DNA of 64,000 bases from Pontibacter chinhatensis (lineage in GTDB: Bacteria; Bacteroidota; Bacteroidia; Cytophagales; Hymenobacteraceae): the NCBI RefSeq assembly GCF_900113285.1, contig NZ_FOOT01000001.1, forward strand, positions 682,001-746,000, read 5' to 3'. The position numbers and the translations under genes were made by a program. Each line of letters opens with the position of its first letter. The first letter of the stretch is position 1. Shown piece after piece: positions 9,601 through 18,744 of this stretch. The notes beneath the pieces were generated by a model. It made no database searches, was not told where the DNA came from, and saw only the letters and a list, made by a program, of their open reading frames with translations.

Positions 9601-12074
9601 CCGCTTCGCTCACCTTGCCTATCAAAGACGAGCACCTGCCCACGGCCTACATCACGGCCATCGCGCTGCGCCAGGTAAAGGACAACCAGATGCCGCTGAC
9701 CATCGCCCGAGGTTTCAAGCCTTTGACCGTTACCAAAAAGAGTACGAAATTGGACGTGGCCATACTTGCCCCGGAGGCTTCCCGCTCCAGCCGCGTACAG
9801 CAGGTGAAGGTTAAAACCGCCCCGAATGCGGAAGTGACGCTGGCCGTGGTAGATGAAGGCATCCTGCAGATAAAGGATTACCAGACACCTGACCCGCATG
9901 GATTCTTTTACCAGAAGCGCGCGCTGGAGGTGACCGGCTATGACCTCTACCCCTACCTGTTTCCCGAGATAGGCAACCGTTCCAGCACGGGCGGCGACGG
10001 CTACGACCTGGCCAAGCGCATCAATCCGCTTACCAACAAGCGGGTAAAACTGGTGTCGCTGTGGAGTGGGCAGTTAAAGTCAAACAGCAACGGCGAGGCA
10101 ACAGTAAACGTGCGTATACCTGAGTTTTCGGGAGCGGTGCGCCTCATGGCCGTGGCTTACAAGGACAATGCTTTTGGCTCTTCTGAAAAGATGATGCGCG
10201 TGTCGGACCCGGTTGTGGTTAGCACAGCGCTCCCTCGCTTCGTGAGTCCACGCGATACGATTCTGGTGCCGGTAACCCTGAGCAATACCACCGCCAACAA
10301 AGCCACAGCCGCCAGCACCATCACGGTGACAGGTCCCTTGCGTGTAGTGGGCGAAATCAAGAAATCAGCAAGTATAAATCCGAATGCGGAAGCGCAGGTT
10401 ACTTATAAACTCGTAGCAACACCAGCTATTGGACAAGCAACAGTAAAGGTCGCGGTGAATGCGCTGAACGAGCAATTTGTGAGTAATACCGATATCACCG
10501 TTCGCCCTATCGCCCCGCTAACCAAAGTAACGGAGGCTGGAAGTATAAAAGACGGCGCCACGGCCGACATCAAACTGGCCAACGACTTCATCCCTTCTTC
10601 GGTATCGGCCAAGCTGGTGATAAGCCGCTCACCCTTGGCGCAGTTTACGGATGATATTACCTTCCTCTTGCGCTATCCGCACGGTTGCCTGGAACAGACG
10701 ACCTCCACCGCTTTTCCGCTTTTATACTATACCGATTTGGCCCGCTCCCTGAACCAGGACCAGAAAGGCCGCACGTTTAACCCGAACTACCTGGTGCAGG
10801 AGGCCATCACCAAAATTGAGCTGATGCAGCAGTACGACGGTGGCTTTACCTACTGGCCGGGCGCTACCTACACTGACTGGTGGAGCAGCACCTACGCCAC
10901 GCACTTCTTGCTCGAGGCCAAAAAGGCTGGCTACCCGGTTACGCAGGAGGTGCTGGACAAGGCCTTGCGCTACCTGCAGCAAAAAGTAAAAGGCAAGGCC
11001 CTGGAAGAATACCGCTACTACGACGCCAAGCGCCAGGTGCAGAGCAAGTACATTGCCGCCCGCGAAACGACTTACTCGCTGTATGTGCTCAGCATCGCCG
11101 GTCAGGTGGACTGGTCTACCATGAACTACTATAAGGCCAAGCCGGAACTGCTGTCGCTGGATGCGCGCTACCTGCTGGCCAGCACCTATGCCCTGAACGG
11201 CAGTCGCGAGAGCTTTAACCAGATTCTGCCCCGCTCCTTCTTCGGCGAAACCTCGGTACGCGCCCTGGGCGGCAGCTTCTACTCTCCGCTCCGCGACATG
11301 GCGATTTCGCTGAACAGCTTAATAGAAGCGGACCTGGACAACCCGCAGATTGGCACCATGGCGCGGCATTTATCAGATGAACTGCGCTCCAAGCGCTGGT
11401 ACAACACCCAAGAACGGGCCTTTGCGCTGATGGCGTTGGGCAAGCTGTCGAGCCAGAACCAGGGCAACCAAACCGCGCAGGTATACCAGAACGGTAAGCA
11501 AATCGGCACTTTCACCGGCAAGGACCTGACCTTAACGAGCAACATCGGCAGCGGCCCTATCAGCATTCGCGGCAAGGGCAACGGCAGCCTGTATTATTTC
11601 TGGGAACTGGAAGGCATTAGTCAGAGTGGCGATGTAAAGCGCGAAGACAACTACCTGAAAGTGCGCAAAACCTTCTTCGACCGAAATGGCAAAGAAATTA
11701 CCGACAACACCTTTAAGCAGAATGATTTGGTAATCGTGCGGGTAGAGCTGCAATCGCAGGATGGCCGAAGTATACCCAACGTGGCCATCACCGACATGCT
11801 GCCAGCCGGCTTTGAGATAGAAAACCCACGCCTGATGACTGCCCGCGAGTTTAGCTGGCTGGAGGCTCAAAAACCCGCCACACCAGATTACATCGACATC
11901 CGTGATGACAGAATCAATCTTTACGCCACCGCAAAACCGGAGCAGCAGTACTTCTTCTACCTAGTGCGTGCCGTCTCGAAAGGTGATTTTCAGTTAGGCC
12001 CGATTGGGGCGGATGCCATGTATAATGCGGAGTACCATAGTTACTCGGGGGGAGGCGTTGTGAGAGTTAAGTGA
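6639..12074 (+). CDS. Alpha-2-macroglobulin family lipoprotein (YfhM-like)
   Basis: 1811 residues. The N-terminus has a hydrophobic segment and lipobox LAAC (Cys29), so the protein is a lipid-anchored envelope protein. The order of MG domains, bait-like region and thiohelical domain follows bacterial alpha-2-macroglobulins; the thioester motif is intact as PHGCLEQTTS (Cys about 1350), and DLYRPGDTIHV marks the MG region of the family. These proteins trap foreign proteases that breach the envelope by covalent attachment through the thioester. PBP1C is encoded next, 413 bases downstream; this pairing is known in many Gram-negative bacteria and suggests coupling of protease defence with cell wall repair. 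At least seven AAGTATA heptamers lie inside the gene in several frames. Confidence 0.93.
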   Translation: MKLTQVRSTPLYYLYRFGLFLFILCLAACRSNSDELRLQSKNFEQEIAREQNLVFTFDKDLVGDSLLNRWDTIPYLTITPKVAGKYKWTAPNELVFSPDKSFAPTTDYKAELTENLLRHAATKYKIPAGQGFTFHTPYLRLQQVKSYWVANENSPNQLEASLQLDFNYPVLFQELREHLKVYAGTKELPVELTSGNRDNITIRVKNVEGQQDKEIPLRLSIAKGLSVAGSTNQSDQTIQRDVLLPSRQRMMVAEVLTALEEGQERIYILTTQPVTNSNIGNLIEVSPRREYTVERLQNGLVLKGNFNQSSTYTLTLSGDLMGMEGKPMGRPYRHSVTFASAQPGISFASGKSIYLSSQGARNLALNLNQVPRIKVSISKVYENNILHYLREGKMYDGYYDEETEEYYSSSYYDVNENNGNTLFEREYSTESLRKQGSSYLLNLNLNDLDFDSQFKGLYVITVASTDKNWLKDSRIVSVSDIGLIAKQGKNEVVVFANSIREATTMEGVEIRFISTNNQVVHLATTDKDGVARFSNISQAAPDFKMGMITARKGDDFNYMPYSQTQVNTSRFEVGGKRLNDLNYDAFIYGDRDLYRPGDTIHVNTVVRTPDWKTVAGLPVKVKLLLPNGKEYRSTKGKLNKQGASETSFILNGAAVTGTYTLEVYSGNDVLLSAKKIGVEEFMPDRLKVTATLNKSTYNAGEKLVLNLTAQNLFGPPAAKRNYEAQLSLKKKTFEAKRYADYTFDIHTSGSINIQTSTRQGETDAQGKGQEVFELENFQDIGLLDGSLYTTVFDESGRPVNRLSKFDVSTQQAFFGIKNFDDYVSTRRAMNIPLIALDRNGSPVSTTARVQLVRYTYESVIERYSDEYNYKSQRKENVISSQTLAIPATGATFNFTPVSSGEYEIRVMRPGAYNYVAQEFYAYGWGDTESTSFAVNTEGEVDISLDKEKYEVGEQAKVLFKSPFAGKILVTVEQNNVLSYYYLKTDKKAASLTLPIKDEHLPTAYITAIALRQVKDNQMPLTIARGFKPLTVTKKSTKLDVAILAPEASRSSRVQQVKVKTAPNAEVTLAVVDEGILQIKDYQTPDPHGFFYQKRALEVTGYDLYPYLFPEIGNRSSTGGDGYDLAKRINPLTNKRVKLVSLWSGQLKSNSNGEATVNVRIPEFSGAVRLMAVAYKDNAFGSSEKMMRVSDPVVVSTALPRFVSPRDTILVPVTLSNTTANKATAASTITVTGPLRVVGEIKKSASINPNAEAQVTYKLVATPAIGQATVKVAVNALNEQFVSNTDITVRPIAPLTKVTEAGSIKDGATADIKLANDFIPSSVSAKLVISRSPLAQFTDDITFLLRYPHGCLEQTTSTAFPLLYYTDLARSLNQDQKGRTFNPNYLVQEAITKIELMQQYDGGFTYWPGATYTDWWSSTYATHFLLEAKKAGYPVTQEVLDKALRYLQQKVKGKALEEYRYYDAKRQVQSKYIAARETTYSLYVLSIAGQVDWSTMNYYKAKPELLSLDARYLLASTYALNGSRESFNQILPRSFFGETSVRALGGSFYSPLRDMAISLNSLIEADLDNPQIGTMARHLSDELRSKRWYNTQERAFALMALGKLSSQNQGNQTAQVYQNGKQIGTFTGKDLTLTSNIGSGPISIRGKGNGSLYYFWELEGISQSGDVKREDNYLKVRKTFFDRNGKEITDNTFKQNDLVIVRVELQSQDGRSIPNVAITDMLPAGFEIENPRLMTAREFSWLEAQKPATPDYIDIRDDRINLYATAKPEQQYFFYLVRAVSKGDFQLGPIGADAMYNAEYHSYSGGGVVRVK

Positions 12075-12487
12075 GTTTAGGGGTTTAGGAGTTAGAGAGT
12101 TTAGGAATGGATTCGTAGGGACAGGTCGCGACCTGTCCGAATCGTGCACGATTGACACACCCCTGCCCCTCTCGAGAGGGGAATCTCTGCCTCTAACTAT
12201 TTACAGGTAAAAGCATTGTAGCATATGAACCTCTGGCAGATATAGCAAGACAAACTTACACTTAAACTCTGAAACAGATAGCGGTGCCAGGCGCGCCAAA
12301 ATATTACCCCTGCTCTTTCGGATTTGTAATCCGAAAGTAGGTTAACAGCGGATTTGCAATCCGCAACCGCAAAGGCAGTAGCTACTGGTGGAGCGGCGGA
12401 TTACAAATCCGCACTTCCCAAAGCTCCGGATTGCAAATCCGGAGCAGCGTAGCAGAAGTCCTTAGGAAAACAGCAATTAAAACCTAC
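12075..12487. repeat. Palindrome-rich intergenic repeat cluster
   Basis: Between alpha-2-macroglobulin and PBP1C genes. From left to right: the perfect palindrome GGACAGGTCGCGACCTGTCC (12119-12138), AATCGTGCACGATT (12140-12153), CCCCTCTCGAGAGGGG (12166-12181), then four hairpins with related cores: 12315-12337 (GGATTTGTAATCC core), 12348-12364 (GCGGATTTGCAATCCGC), 12396-12412 (GCGGATTACAAATCCGC) and 12423-12445 (GGATTGCAAATCC core). The first palindrome recurs at 26823 and 33330. The hairpin type with a TTGCAA/TTACAA/TTGTAA centre recurs at about 27.3 and 62.0 kb. They look like REP-type elements. Confidence 0.85.
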
Positions 12488-14836
12488 ATGCCAACACAAA
12501 AGCCAAAGTATAACCCAAGCCAGCGGCTGCTAAGGTATAGCAAGCCCTGTCTCAGGTATACTTTATACATTGGGTTGATGCTTTGCCTTGCCTTTGCCAT
12601 TCTCAACCACCTCTACCCACTTAAAATAAATATTTCCTACTCCCCCGTCATCACGGCTTCCGATGGCAGCATTATTAATGCCTTTTTGAGCCGGGACGAT
12701 AAGTGGCGGATGCAGTTGGAGCCAGATGAACTGAGCCCTGTTCTGAAGAAGGCGGTGCTGCTGAAAGAGGATAAGTACTTTTACTACCACCCGGGCATTA
12801 ACCCCTTTGCCATTGCCAGAGCTTTTGCGAACAACGTCTTTCAAAATAAAAAAACCTCCGGTGCCTCGACCATTACCATGCAGGTGGCCCGGCTGCTTTA
12901 CCCGCAGCAGCGCACCTATGCCAACAAGCTAACTGAAATGTTCCGGGCGATGCAATTGGAGTGGCATTACAGCAAAGACGAAATCCTGCAGCTATACCTG
13001 AACCTGGTGCCTTTCGGTGGTAACATTGAAGGCGTCAAGGCAGCCTCTGTTTTATACTTCCAGCAGTCGCCGAGGCAACTAAGTTTGGCGCAGGCGGTGA
13101 CGCTGACGGTTATACCTAACAAGCCCTCTTCGCTGCGGATTGGCGAGCAGAACGAGCGGATTGTGGCGTTTCGGAATAAATGGTTGAAATACTACCAGGA
13201 GCAAGGGGCATTTCCGGCTGCAGAGATTGAGGATGCTTTACTGGAGCCATTGGAAGCACGCAGGCAGGAAGCACCCAAAGTAGCGCCGCATTTTGCCTAC
13301 CGCATGTACCGCAAGTATAAAAACCAGTCCACTATTAAAACCACGCTGAACCGGCAGGTGCAGGAGAAAGTGGAGCAGCTGGCCTACAACTACATGCAAC
13401 GGCTGCGCTACCAAAACATTCACAACGCGGCCGTACTGGTCCTCAACAACCAAACCGGGGCGGTAGAGGCCTACCTGGGTTCTGCGGATTTCAATGATTT
13501 TGCGCACCACGGACAGGTCGACGGTGTGCGGGCCATTCGCTCGCCGGGCAGCACCCTGAAGCCGTTTCTTTATGCTACCGCTTTTGATAAAGGTATACTT
13601 ACGCCGAAAACCGTCATCACGGATGTGCCCGTGGATTATGCCGGGTATCGCCCGCAAAACTTCTTCGGCAACTACAACGGCAAAGTCACGATAGAACATG
13701 CGCTTGCCACTTCGTTCAACGTGCCCGCCGTGAAAGTGCTCGACCAACTCGGGGTTTATACTTTTGTGCAGAAGCTGAAGCAGGCAGAGTTTTCGCAGAT
13801 GAAGCAGATGGGTAACCAGCTTGGTCTCTCGCTGATTTTGGGGGGATGCGATGTAAAGCTGGAGGAGCTGACCTTGCTGTACGCCGCCTTTGCCAACCAG
13901 GGCAGGTATAGCTCTATCCGCTGGCTGCAGCACGACACAACGCAAACGGAAACGCAGCTGCTTTCACCCGCATCAGCCTATATGGTGAGTCAGATTCTGA
14001 CGCAGCTCACGCGCCCCGACTTGCCGCACAACGCACATAACAGCCCGAACCTGCCCAAGATTGCCTGGAAAACCGGCACCTCCTATGGCCGCAAGGACGC
14101 CTGGAGCATCGGCTACAACAAGAAGTATACAGTAGGGGTCTGGGTCGGCAATTTCTCCGGCGAGGGCGTACCAGAACTCAACGGCACCGACTCAGCCACG
14201 CCCCTGCTCTTCGACATCTTCAACAGCATCGACTATAATTCCTCTGACGGGTGGTTCCAACAGCCCAAAGGCATTGGTTTAAGAGTGGTGTGCACCGAAA
14301 GCGGTAGCCCGGCCAACAGCTTCTGCAAAAACCAGGTGCTCGATACGTTTATACCCGGCATCTCCTACACGCAAAAGTGCAGCCATTTGAAGAGGATTGC
14401 CGTTTCCGTCGATAAAAAGTATAGCTATTGCACCAGTTGCCAGCCGGCGACAGGCTTTGTGCAGCAACTCTACCCCAACCACGCGCCGGAGCTGCTCACG
14501 TTTTACGATGCTGAGCGGATACCCTACCAACAGATTCCGGCGCACAACCCCACTTGCAGCCGCATCTTTAAAGAACATGCCCCGGTTATCGCGTCTCCGG
14601 CTTCCGGCATGGAGTATATTCTGGAACGGGAAGAACGCCAGCAACTGATGCTGCACAGCAACACCCACAACGAGGTGAAGCAGGTATACTGGTATATCAA
14701 CGATAAATTCCTGCGCGCCACTGCCGCCAACGAGAAGATGTTTTTTGAGCCACAGAGGCCCGGCAAGTATAAAATCTCCTGTACCGATGACCAGGGCCGG
14801 AATACGGATAGCTATATCACAGTCAGCTTTCTGTAA
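12488..14836 (+). CDS. pbpC: Penicillin-binding protein 1C, bifunctional glycosyltransferase/transpeptidase
   Basis: 782 residues from the ATG at 12488 (MPTQKPKYNP); an upstream in-frame start would run through the repeat cluster and is unlikely. One N-terminal membrane segment (LYIGLMLCLAFAIL). GT51 glycosyltransferase domain with KEDKYFYYHPGINP and GASTITMQVARL. Transpeptidase with SxxK in SPGSTLKPF (Ser355), and KTGTSYGRKDAW (Lys528). A C-terminal BiPBP-type domain follows (from about residue 690: HAPVIASPASG). The enzyme polymerises and cross-links peptidoglycan in the periplasm. Its place after the alpha-2-macroglobulin gene is the conserved arrangement. Six or more AAGTATA/TATACTT heptamers lie in the coding sequence. 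Confidence 0.93.
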   Translation: MPTQKPKYNPSQRLLRYSKPCLRYTLYIGLMLCLAFAILNHLYPLKINISYSPVITASDGSIINAFLSRDDKWRMQLEPDELSPVLKKAVLLKEDKYFYYHPGINPFAIARAFANNVFQNKKTSGASTITMQVARLLYPQQRTYANKLTEMFRAMQLEWHYSKDEILQLYLNLVPFGGNIEGVKAASVLYFQQSPRQLSLAQAVTLTVIPNKPSSLRIGEQNERIVAFRNKWLKYYQEQGAFPAAEIEDALLEPLEARRQEAPKVAPHFAYRMYRKYKNQSTIKTTLNRQVQEKVEQLAYNYMQRLRYQNIHNAAVLVLNNQTGAVEAYLGSADFNDFAHHGQVDGVRAIRSPGSTLKPFLYATAFDKGILTPKTVITDVPVDYAGYRPQNFFGNYNGKVTIEHALATSFNVPAVKVLDQLGVYTFVQKLKQAEFSQMKQMGNQLGLSLILGGCDVKLEELTLLYAAFANQGRYSSIRWLQHDTTQTETQLLSPASAYMVSQILTQLTRPDLPHNAHNSPNLPKIAWKTGTSYGRKDAWSIGYNKKYTVGVWVGNFSGEGVPELNGTDSATPLLFDIFNSIDYNSSDGWFQQPKGIGLRVVCTESGSPANSFCKNQVLDTFIPGISYTQKCSHLKRIAVSVDKKYSYCTSCQPATGFVQQLYPNHAPELLTFYDAERIPYQQIPAHNPTCSRIFKEHAPVIASPASGMEYILEREERQQLMLHSNTHNEVKQVYWYINDKFLRATAANEKMFFEPQRPGKYKISCTDDQGRNTDSYITVSFL

Positions 14837-14916
14837 AGTATAAGGACATCGATTTTTATACTTTGTCCGTGCGTGCTATTTCCCCTAAACACACCACAAA
14901 TGAAACTACTCCCACC

Positions 14917-16212
14917 CTAGTTATCTACTTCCCGCAAGGCGGGGCGGGTATCTTGGCTGTCGCGCTTTTCATAGGCTACCCGGAATGCAGATAGATCCGG
15001 CTTATACTTGCGCTCCCTTGCCAGTTCGTGCTGGTAAATAACCTGCCCCAGGCTGTGGAGGAAAGGATAGCCCAGGGTGTCGTAGTCATACTTGCCATCG
15101 TTTATCACGCCATCGCTGTTCACATACACCGTGGCCGATAGCATGTACTCCACCTGGTTCTCAAAATCAACCACATACGACACATCCGTCATAAAGCCAT
15201 AGGACCAGCCCACCTTGTTGAACACCCGAACCTGCTCCGGCATACGGTGCGTGCTGTCCCGGAAAAAGAACTTGACGTAGCTGTCGTAAAAAGCCGCCGT
15301 GTCATACTTTGGGTAGGGCGTCTCGGAAGGATATTGCGACAGGTAGCGGTACAGGAAGTTGTAATCATCCTGCGTGAGGTTAAACCGTTGCTTTTTGGGC
15401 ACCGACGCCGGGAACATCACCGACTGCAGTAGCTGCTGCATATCCTCCAGCGGCATATTATTATGTATCGTAAAATCGAAAGGGCCGTTCACCAGGCTGT
15501 CGTTGCTGTCGAAGTGGGCTTTTCCTAACTTTATTTCCTTGCTAAAGTCGATGGGGTTTGGGTTGTATGCGGCTGGCTGGCTATACCTGGTTGTGCCGTC
15601 GGGGTTTAAAAAGCGGACGGGGTTGGTATGGCGGTTCTGCTCCGTAGTAAAGCCCATGAACTGCCGCACAATGCGGGAATCCTTGTAGCCTTTGCGACGA
15701 AGGTTTTCGTTTATCTCCTGCTGGCCCACGAACTGATAGAGCCGGTTGTACGGATCGTTCTCACTGATCAGCAAGGCCCGCTTGATGAGGTGCGCAATGG
15801 ACGGCATCCCGTTCTCGGAGGAGGCATCCTCGTAAAGCGGCCGCTGCCCCACATAACTGCTATCGAACACCACAGGCGTATACTTGTCAATGCCTGCTTT
15901 GCGGAGCGTATTCAGTTTCTCCAGCGCCATAAAAGCCAGGGGCATCTTCACCATGGAGGCCGGGTTAAAGTATAAATCCGGATCGTAGTTGAAGTAATGA
16001 TTTCGGAAAGAGGGCTTGTTGCGCTTATCCCGGTTAATCTCGGTGTAGATGATTTGCACGCGGTAGGCTTCCGGGTTGCTGAGCAGCTTGTTCACGTTGT
16101 GGTTGCCCGCGCTGGTGAGAATCTCCCGTAGGTGCTTATCTGTTTTTCGCTGAGACATAGCCGGTTGAAGTACGCACGTTAGCAGTGTGAGGAGAAGTAT
16201 AATTCTTGCCAT
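14917..16212 (-). CDS. Secreted class A beta-lactamase-like serine hydrolase
   Basis: 431 residues with a signal peptide (MARIILLLTLLTCVLQPAMSQ). SxxK motif SMVK (Ser86, Lys89), an SxN-type motif SEN (Ser150-Asn152) in LLISENDPYNRL, and a KTG-equivalent KVG in FNKVGWSYGF. These are the three motifs of the beta-lactamase2/transpeptidase-like fold, but the KVG and overall length (true class A enzymes are about 290) argue against a genuine antibiotic-resistance beta-lactamase. A cell wall or peptide hydrolase is more likely. It converges on the PBP1C gene with 80 bases between stops. Confidence 0.85.
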   Translation of the reverse strand: MARIILLLTLLTCVLQPAMSQRKTDKHLREILTSAGNHNVNKLLSNPEAYRVQIIYTEINRDKRNKPSFRNHYFNYDPDLYFNPASMVKMPLAFMALEKLNTLRKAGIDKYTPVVFDSSYVGQRPLYEDASSENGMPSIAHLIKRALLISENDPYNRLYQFVGQQEINENLRRKGYKDSRIVRQFMGFTTEQNRHTNPVRFLNPDGTTRYSQPAAYNPNPIDFSKEIKLGKAHFDSNDSLVNGPFDFTIHNNMPLEDMQQLLQSVMFPASVPKKQRFNLTQDDYNFLYRYLSQYPSETPYPKYDTAAFYDSYVKFFFRDSTHRMPEQVRVFNKVGWSYGFMTDVSYVVDFENQVEYMLSATVYVNSDGVINDGKYDYDTLGYPFLHSLGQVIYQHELARERKYKPDLSAFRVAYEKRDSQDTRPALREVDN

Positions 16213-16406
16213 AGGATGAGGTTTCGGTAAGCGCCATCAAGGTATTTTTCTGAAATATATTGCTTTCTATAGATACGGCAAAGCTCCTGGGTTCCTTCAT
16301 CGTAACTTATCATATTTCGCCCATACTTTCACCTCGCTCCTCCCGGACGCGTATTGTCCTTAACCAAACACACCATTTTTTTCCGGAAGTATAAAAGGCA
16401 TCGCTG
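16213..16406. promoter_or_regulatory. Divergent promoter region
   Basis: 194 bases between the diverging serine hydrolase and endonuclease/exonuclease/phosphatase genes, so it must serve both. A heptamer TATA-containing GGAAGTATAAAAGG lies 19 bases before the plus-strand start. No exact promoter boxes could be assigned. Confidence 0.4.
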
Positions 16407-17492
16407 ATGATTTACAAGCTACTGGTCGTGCTCACGTATTTTATACTTTACGTAACCTTGCTGCCGCTCTGGAGGCACACGGCCTGGTGGGTGCGTGGCC
16501 TGGATTTCCCGCGCTTTCAGTTCATGCTGCTGGCCTTTTTCCTGCTCTTGGCCGACCTGTTTTTCCTCGATTTCGCCCACTTTAGTTCCTGGCTGATGGC
16601 TGGCTCGGCGCTCGGCTGCTTCTGCTTTCAGTTTGGCTGGATATTGCCCTACACCAGGCTTTTTCCCATGGAGGTGAAACCGGCGCGGAACCGGTACGAG
16701 GCCAACAGCATCCGCGTGCTTACGGCCAATGTACTGATGACAAACCGCAACGCCGAAAGTCTGATAGCTTTGGTTAAAAAGTTTGAGCCGGATGTGCTGG
16801 TAACGCTGGAGACAGACCTGTGGTGGGAAGAAAAACTGCGCGTGCTGGAAGAGGAGTACAAGTATAGTATAAAATGCCCCTTGGACAACCGCTACGGCAT
16901 GCACGTTTACTCCAGGCTTCCGATGGAAGATACGGCCATACAATTTCTGGTAGAGCCGGATGTGCCCTCTATGCACGCGCTGGTAGAATTGAGATCGAAT
17001 GTAAAAGTTCGCTTCCATTTTATGCACCCGGCCCCGCCCAGCCCCACCGAAAACCCGGCCTCCTCAGAGCGCGACGCCGAACTGCTGGTGGTGGGCAAGA
17101 GCGTGGCCGACGAAACGGACCCTATCATCATCACCGGCGATTTGAATGATGTGGCCTGGTCTGCCACCACACGGCTTTTCCGGAAAATCAGCGGCCTGCT
17201 GGACCCACGCATCGGGCGGGGCATGTTCAATACCTTCCATGCCGGCATTTTCTTTGCGCGCTGGCCGCTAGACCACCTTTTTCACAGCGAGCACTTTACC
17301 CTGGCCCATATCGAGCGGCTCCCATACTTTGGCTCCGACCACTTCCCGATGCTGGTCGAGCTGGTGTATGACGTGGCGCATGGGGCAGAGCAGGAAGGCC
17401 TGCAGGCGGACGAGGAAGATCACAGTTGGGCAGAAGCGAAAATGGACGTGCATGAGGTGGAGGAGTCGCATGTGCACGAGCCAGGGAAGTAA
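16407..17492 (+). CDS. Membrane-anchored endonuclease/exonuclease/phosphatase-family protein
   Basis: 361 residues. About three N-terminal membrane helices (MIYKLLVVLTYFILYVTLLPLW, FQFMLLAFFLLLADLFFL, LMAGSALGCFCFQFGW) precede an EEP domain: RVLTANVLMTNRN (metal/active-site Asn), DVLVTLETD (catalytic Glu), ITGDLNDVAW (Asp-x-Asn) and YFGSDHFPMLVEL (terminal His). All key residues of the fold are present. The substrate could be a phosphodiester lipid or nucleic acid; the membrane anchor favours an envelope substrate. The C-terminus is charged and His/Glu-rich. The serine hydrolase that follows starts 103 bases downstream. Confidence 0.85.
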   Translation: MIYKLLVVLTYFILYVTLLPLWRHTAWWVRGLDFPRFQFMLLAFFLLLADLFFLDFAHFSSWLMAGSALGCFCFQFGWILPYTRLFPMEVKPARNRYEANSIRVLTANVLMTNRNAESLIALVKKFEPDVLVTLETDLWWEEKLRVLEEEYKYSIKCPLDNRYGMHVYSRLPMEDTAIQFLVEPDVPSMHALVELRSNVKVRFHFMHPAPPSPTENPASSERDAELLVVGKSVADETDPIIITGDLNDVAWSATTRLFRKISGLLDPRIGRGMFNTFHAGIFFARWPLDHLFHSEHFTLAHIERLPYFGSDHFPMLVELVYDVAHGAEQEGLQADEEDHSWAEAKMDVHEVEESHVHEPGK

Positions 17493-17595
17493 GTTGCTAA
17501 CTCCAGTGCATTTACCTGTCCATCGCAAGAAATGGAGCAGCAAAATCCGGGGCAGATTAGTATCTTACAACATCCTTACTCTAAAGCAAGAAACG

Positions 17596-18744
17596 ATGAT
17601 CAAAACAACCGGGTGGAGGTTCTTTCTCCTGACATTTATACTTTTATCCGCTGCCACCAGCAGCTACGGCCAGGCAGCGAAGGCCGAGGCAGAAATCAGG
17701 AGCATCATGCAGCAGTATGACGTGGTGGGCCTTTCGGTGGCCGTTGTGCAAAAAGAAGACATCGTCTACGCTAATTCCTTTGGGCTGAAGGACCTGGAAA
17801 CCAGAACGCCGCTCAGCAACAGCGACATCTTCCGGATTGCCTCTATCTCCAAGTCGTTCACCGCCACGGCCCTGCAGCAGCTGGCAGAGGCCGGTAAATT
17901 ATCGCTGGAGGATGATGTAAGTAATTTACTTGGATTTAAAGTAAGGAACCCCAGATACCCGGAGCAGGTCATTACCTTGAAAATGCTGCTTTCCCATACG
18001 TCCAGCATCAACGACAGCCAGGGCTACTTCACACTCGATTCCATCAACCCAGCCAAAAACCCGGAGTGGGAGAAATGCTACAACAGCTACGCGCCAGGCA
18101 CGGATTACCAGTACTGCAACCTCAATTTTAACATGGCCGGCACCATACTTGAAAAAGTATCAGGTGAGCGGTTTGACCAGTACGTAAAGCACCACATCCT
18201 GGACCCGCTGGGCCTGTACGGTGGGTACAATGTTGACTCGTTGGACGGCAGCCGCTTCACCACGCTCTACGCCTATAATGCCGACTCGAACAGCTTCTCC
18301 CCCTCCCCATCGGCCTATGCCCCGCGCCGGGAGGCCATCCGGAGCTATGTGATGGGCCAGAGCACTCCGATATTCTCCCCTACCGGCGGCATGAAAATCT
18401 CCGCCACTGATCTGGCCAAGTACATGGCCATGCATATGAACAAGGGCGAGTATAAAGATACGCGCATCATCTCTAAAAAGAGCGCCAGGCAGATGCAAAA
18501 GGAAATTGCCAGCAACGGCTACGGCCTGGCCCTAACCACCGCAAAGGACCTGATACCAGGCAAGAAACTGAAAGGGCACACCGGCTCGGCCTACGGCCTC
18601 TATAGCGCGATGTTTTTTGATCCGAAACAGAAGTATGGCTTTGTGGTGATCACCAACGGATGCAGCGCCCCGGACAGCGATGAGTATAACAAGGCCCTGG
18701 CCGCCACCATCAACAGCCTTTACCGGCATTTGATTGATAAATAA
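17596..18744 (+). CDS. Secreted class C beta-lactamase-like serine hydrolase
   Basis: 382 residues from the ATG at 17596, which opens a clean signal peptide (MIKTTGWRFFLLTFILLSAA ... YGQ); the longer upstream frame overlaps the previous gene and is rejected. SxxK is SISK (Ser83, Lys86), the YxN motif is YCN in DYQYCNLNFN, and the KTG-equivalent is HTG in GHTGSAYGLY. This is the beta-lactamase/transpeptidase-like (PF00144) family, usually an esterase, D-aminopeptidase or peptidoglycan hydrolase rather than a true AmpC. The GGMKISATDLAKY stretch is typical of the family. The substrate cannot be told. Confidence 0.9.
   Translation: MIKTTGWRFFLLTFILLSAATSSYGQAAKAEAEIRSIMQQYDVVGLSVAVVQKEDIVYANSFGLKDLETRTPLSNSDIFRIASISKSFTATALQQLAEAGKLSLEDDVSNLLGFKVRNPRYPEQVITLKMLLSHTSSINDSQGYFTLDSINPAKNPEWEKCYNSYAPGTDYQYCNLNFNMAGTILEKVSGERFDQYVKHHILDPLGLYGGYNVDSLDGSRFTTLYAYNADSNSFSPSPSAYAPRREAIRSYVMGQSTPIFSPTGGMKISATDLAKYMAMHMNKGEYKDTRIISKKSARQMQKEIASNGYGLALTTAKDLIPGKKLKGHTGSAYGLYSAMFFDPKQKYGFVVITNGCSAPDSDEYNKALAATINSLYRHLIDK

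Noticed and set aside
12315-12445. Repeated hairpins considered as a CRISPR array
   Set aside because: Repeats are short palindromes of varying sequence with irregular spacing, and there are no cas genes.
14917-18744. The two SxxK hydrolases considered as antibiotic-resistance beta-lactamases
   Set aside because: KVG and HTG replace KTG, and the lengths and contexts fit broader serine hydrolase families; resistance cannot be claimed from sequence.
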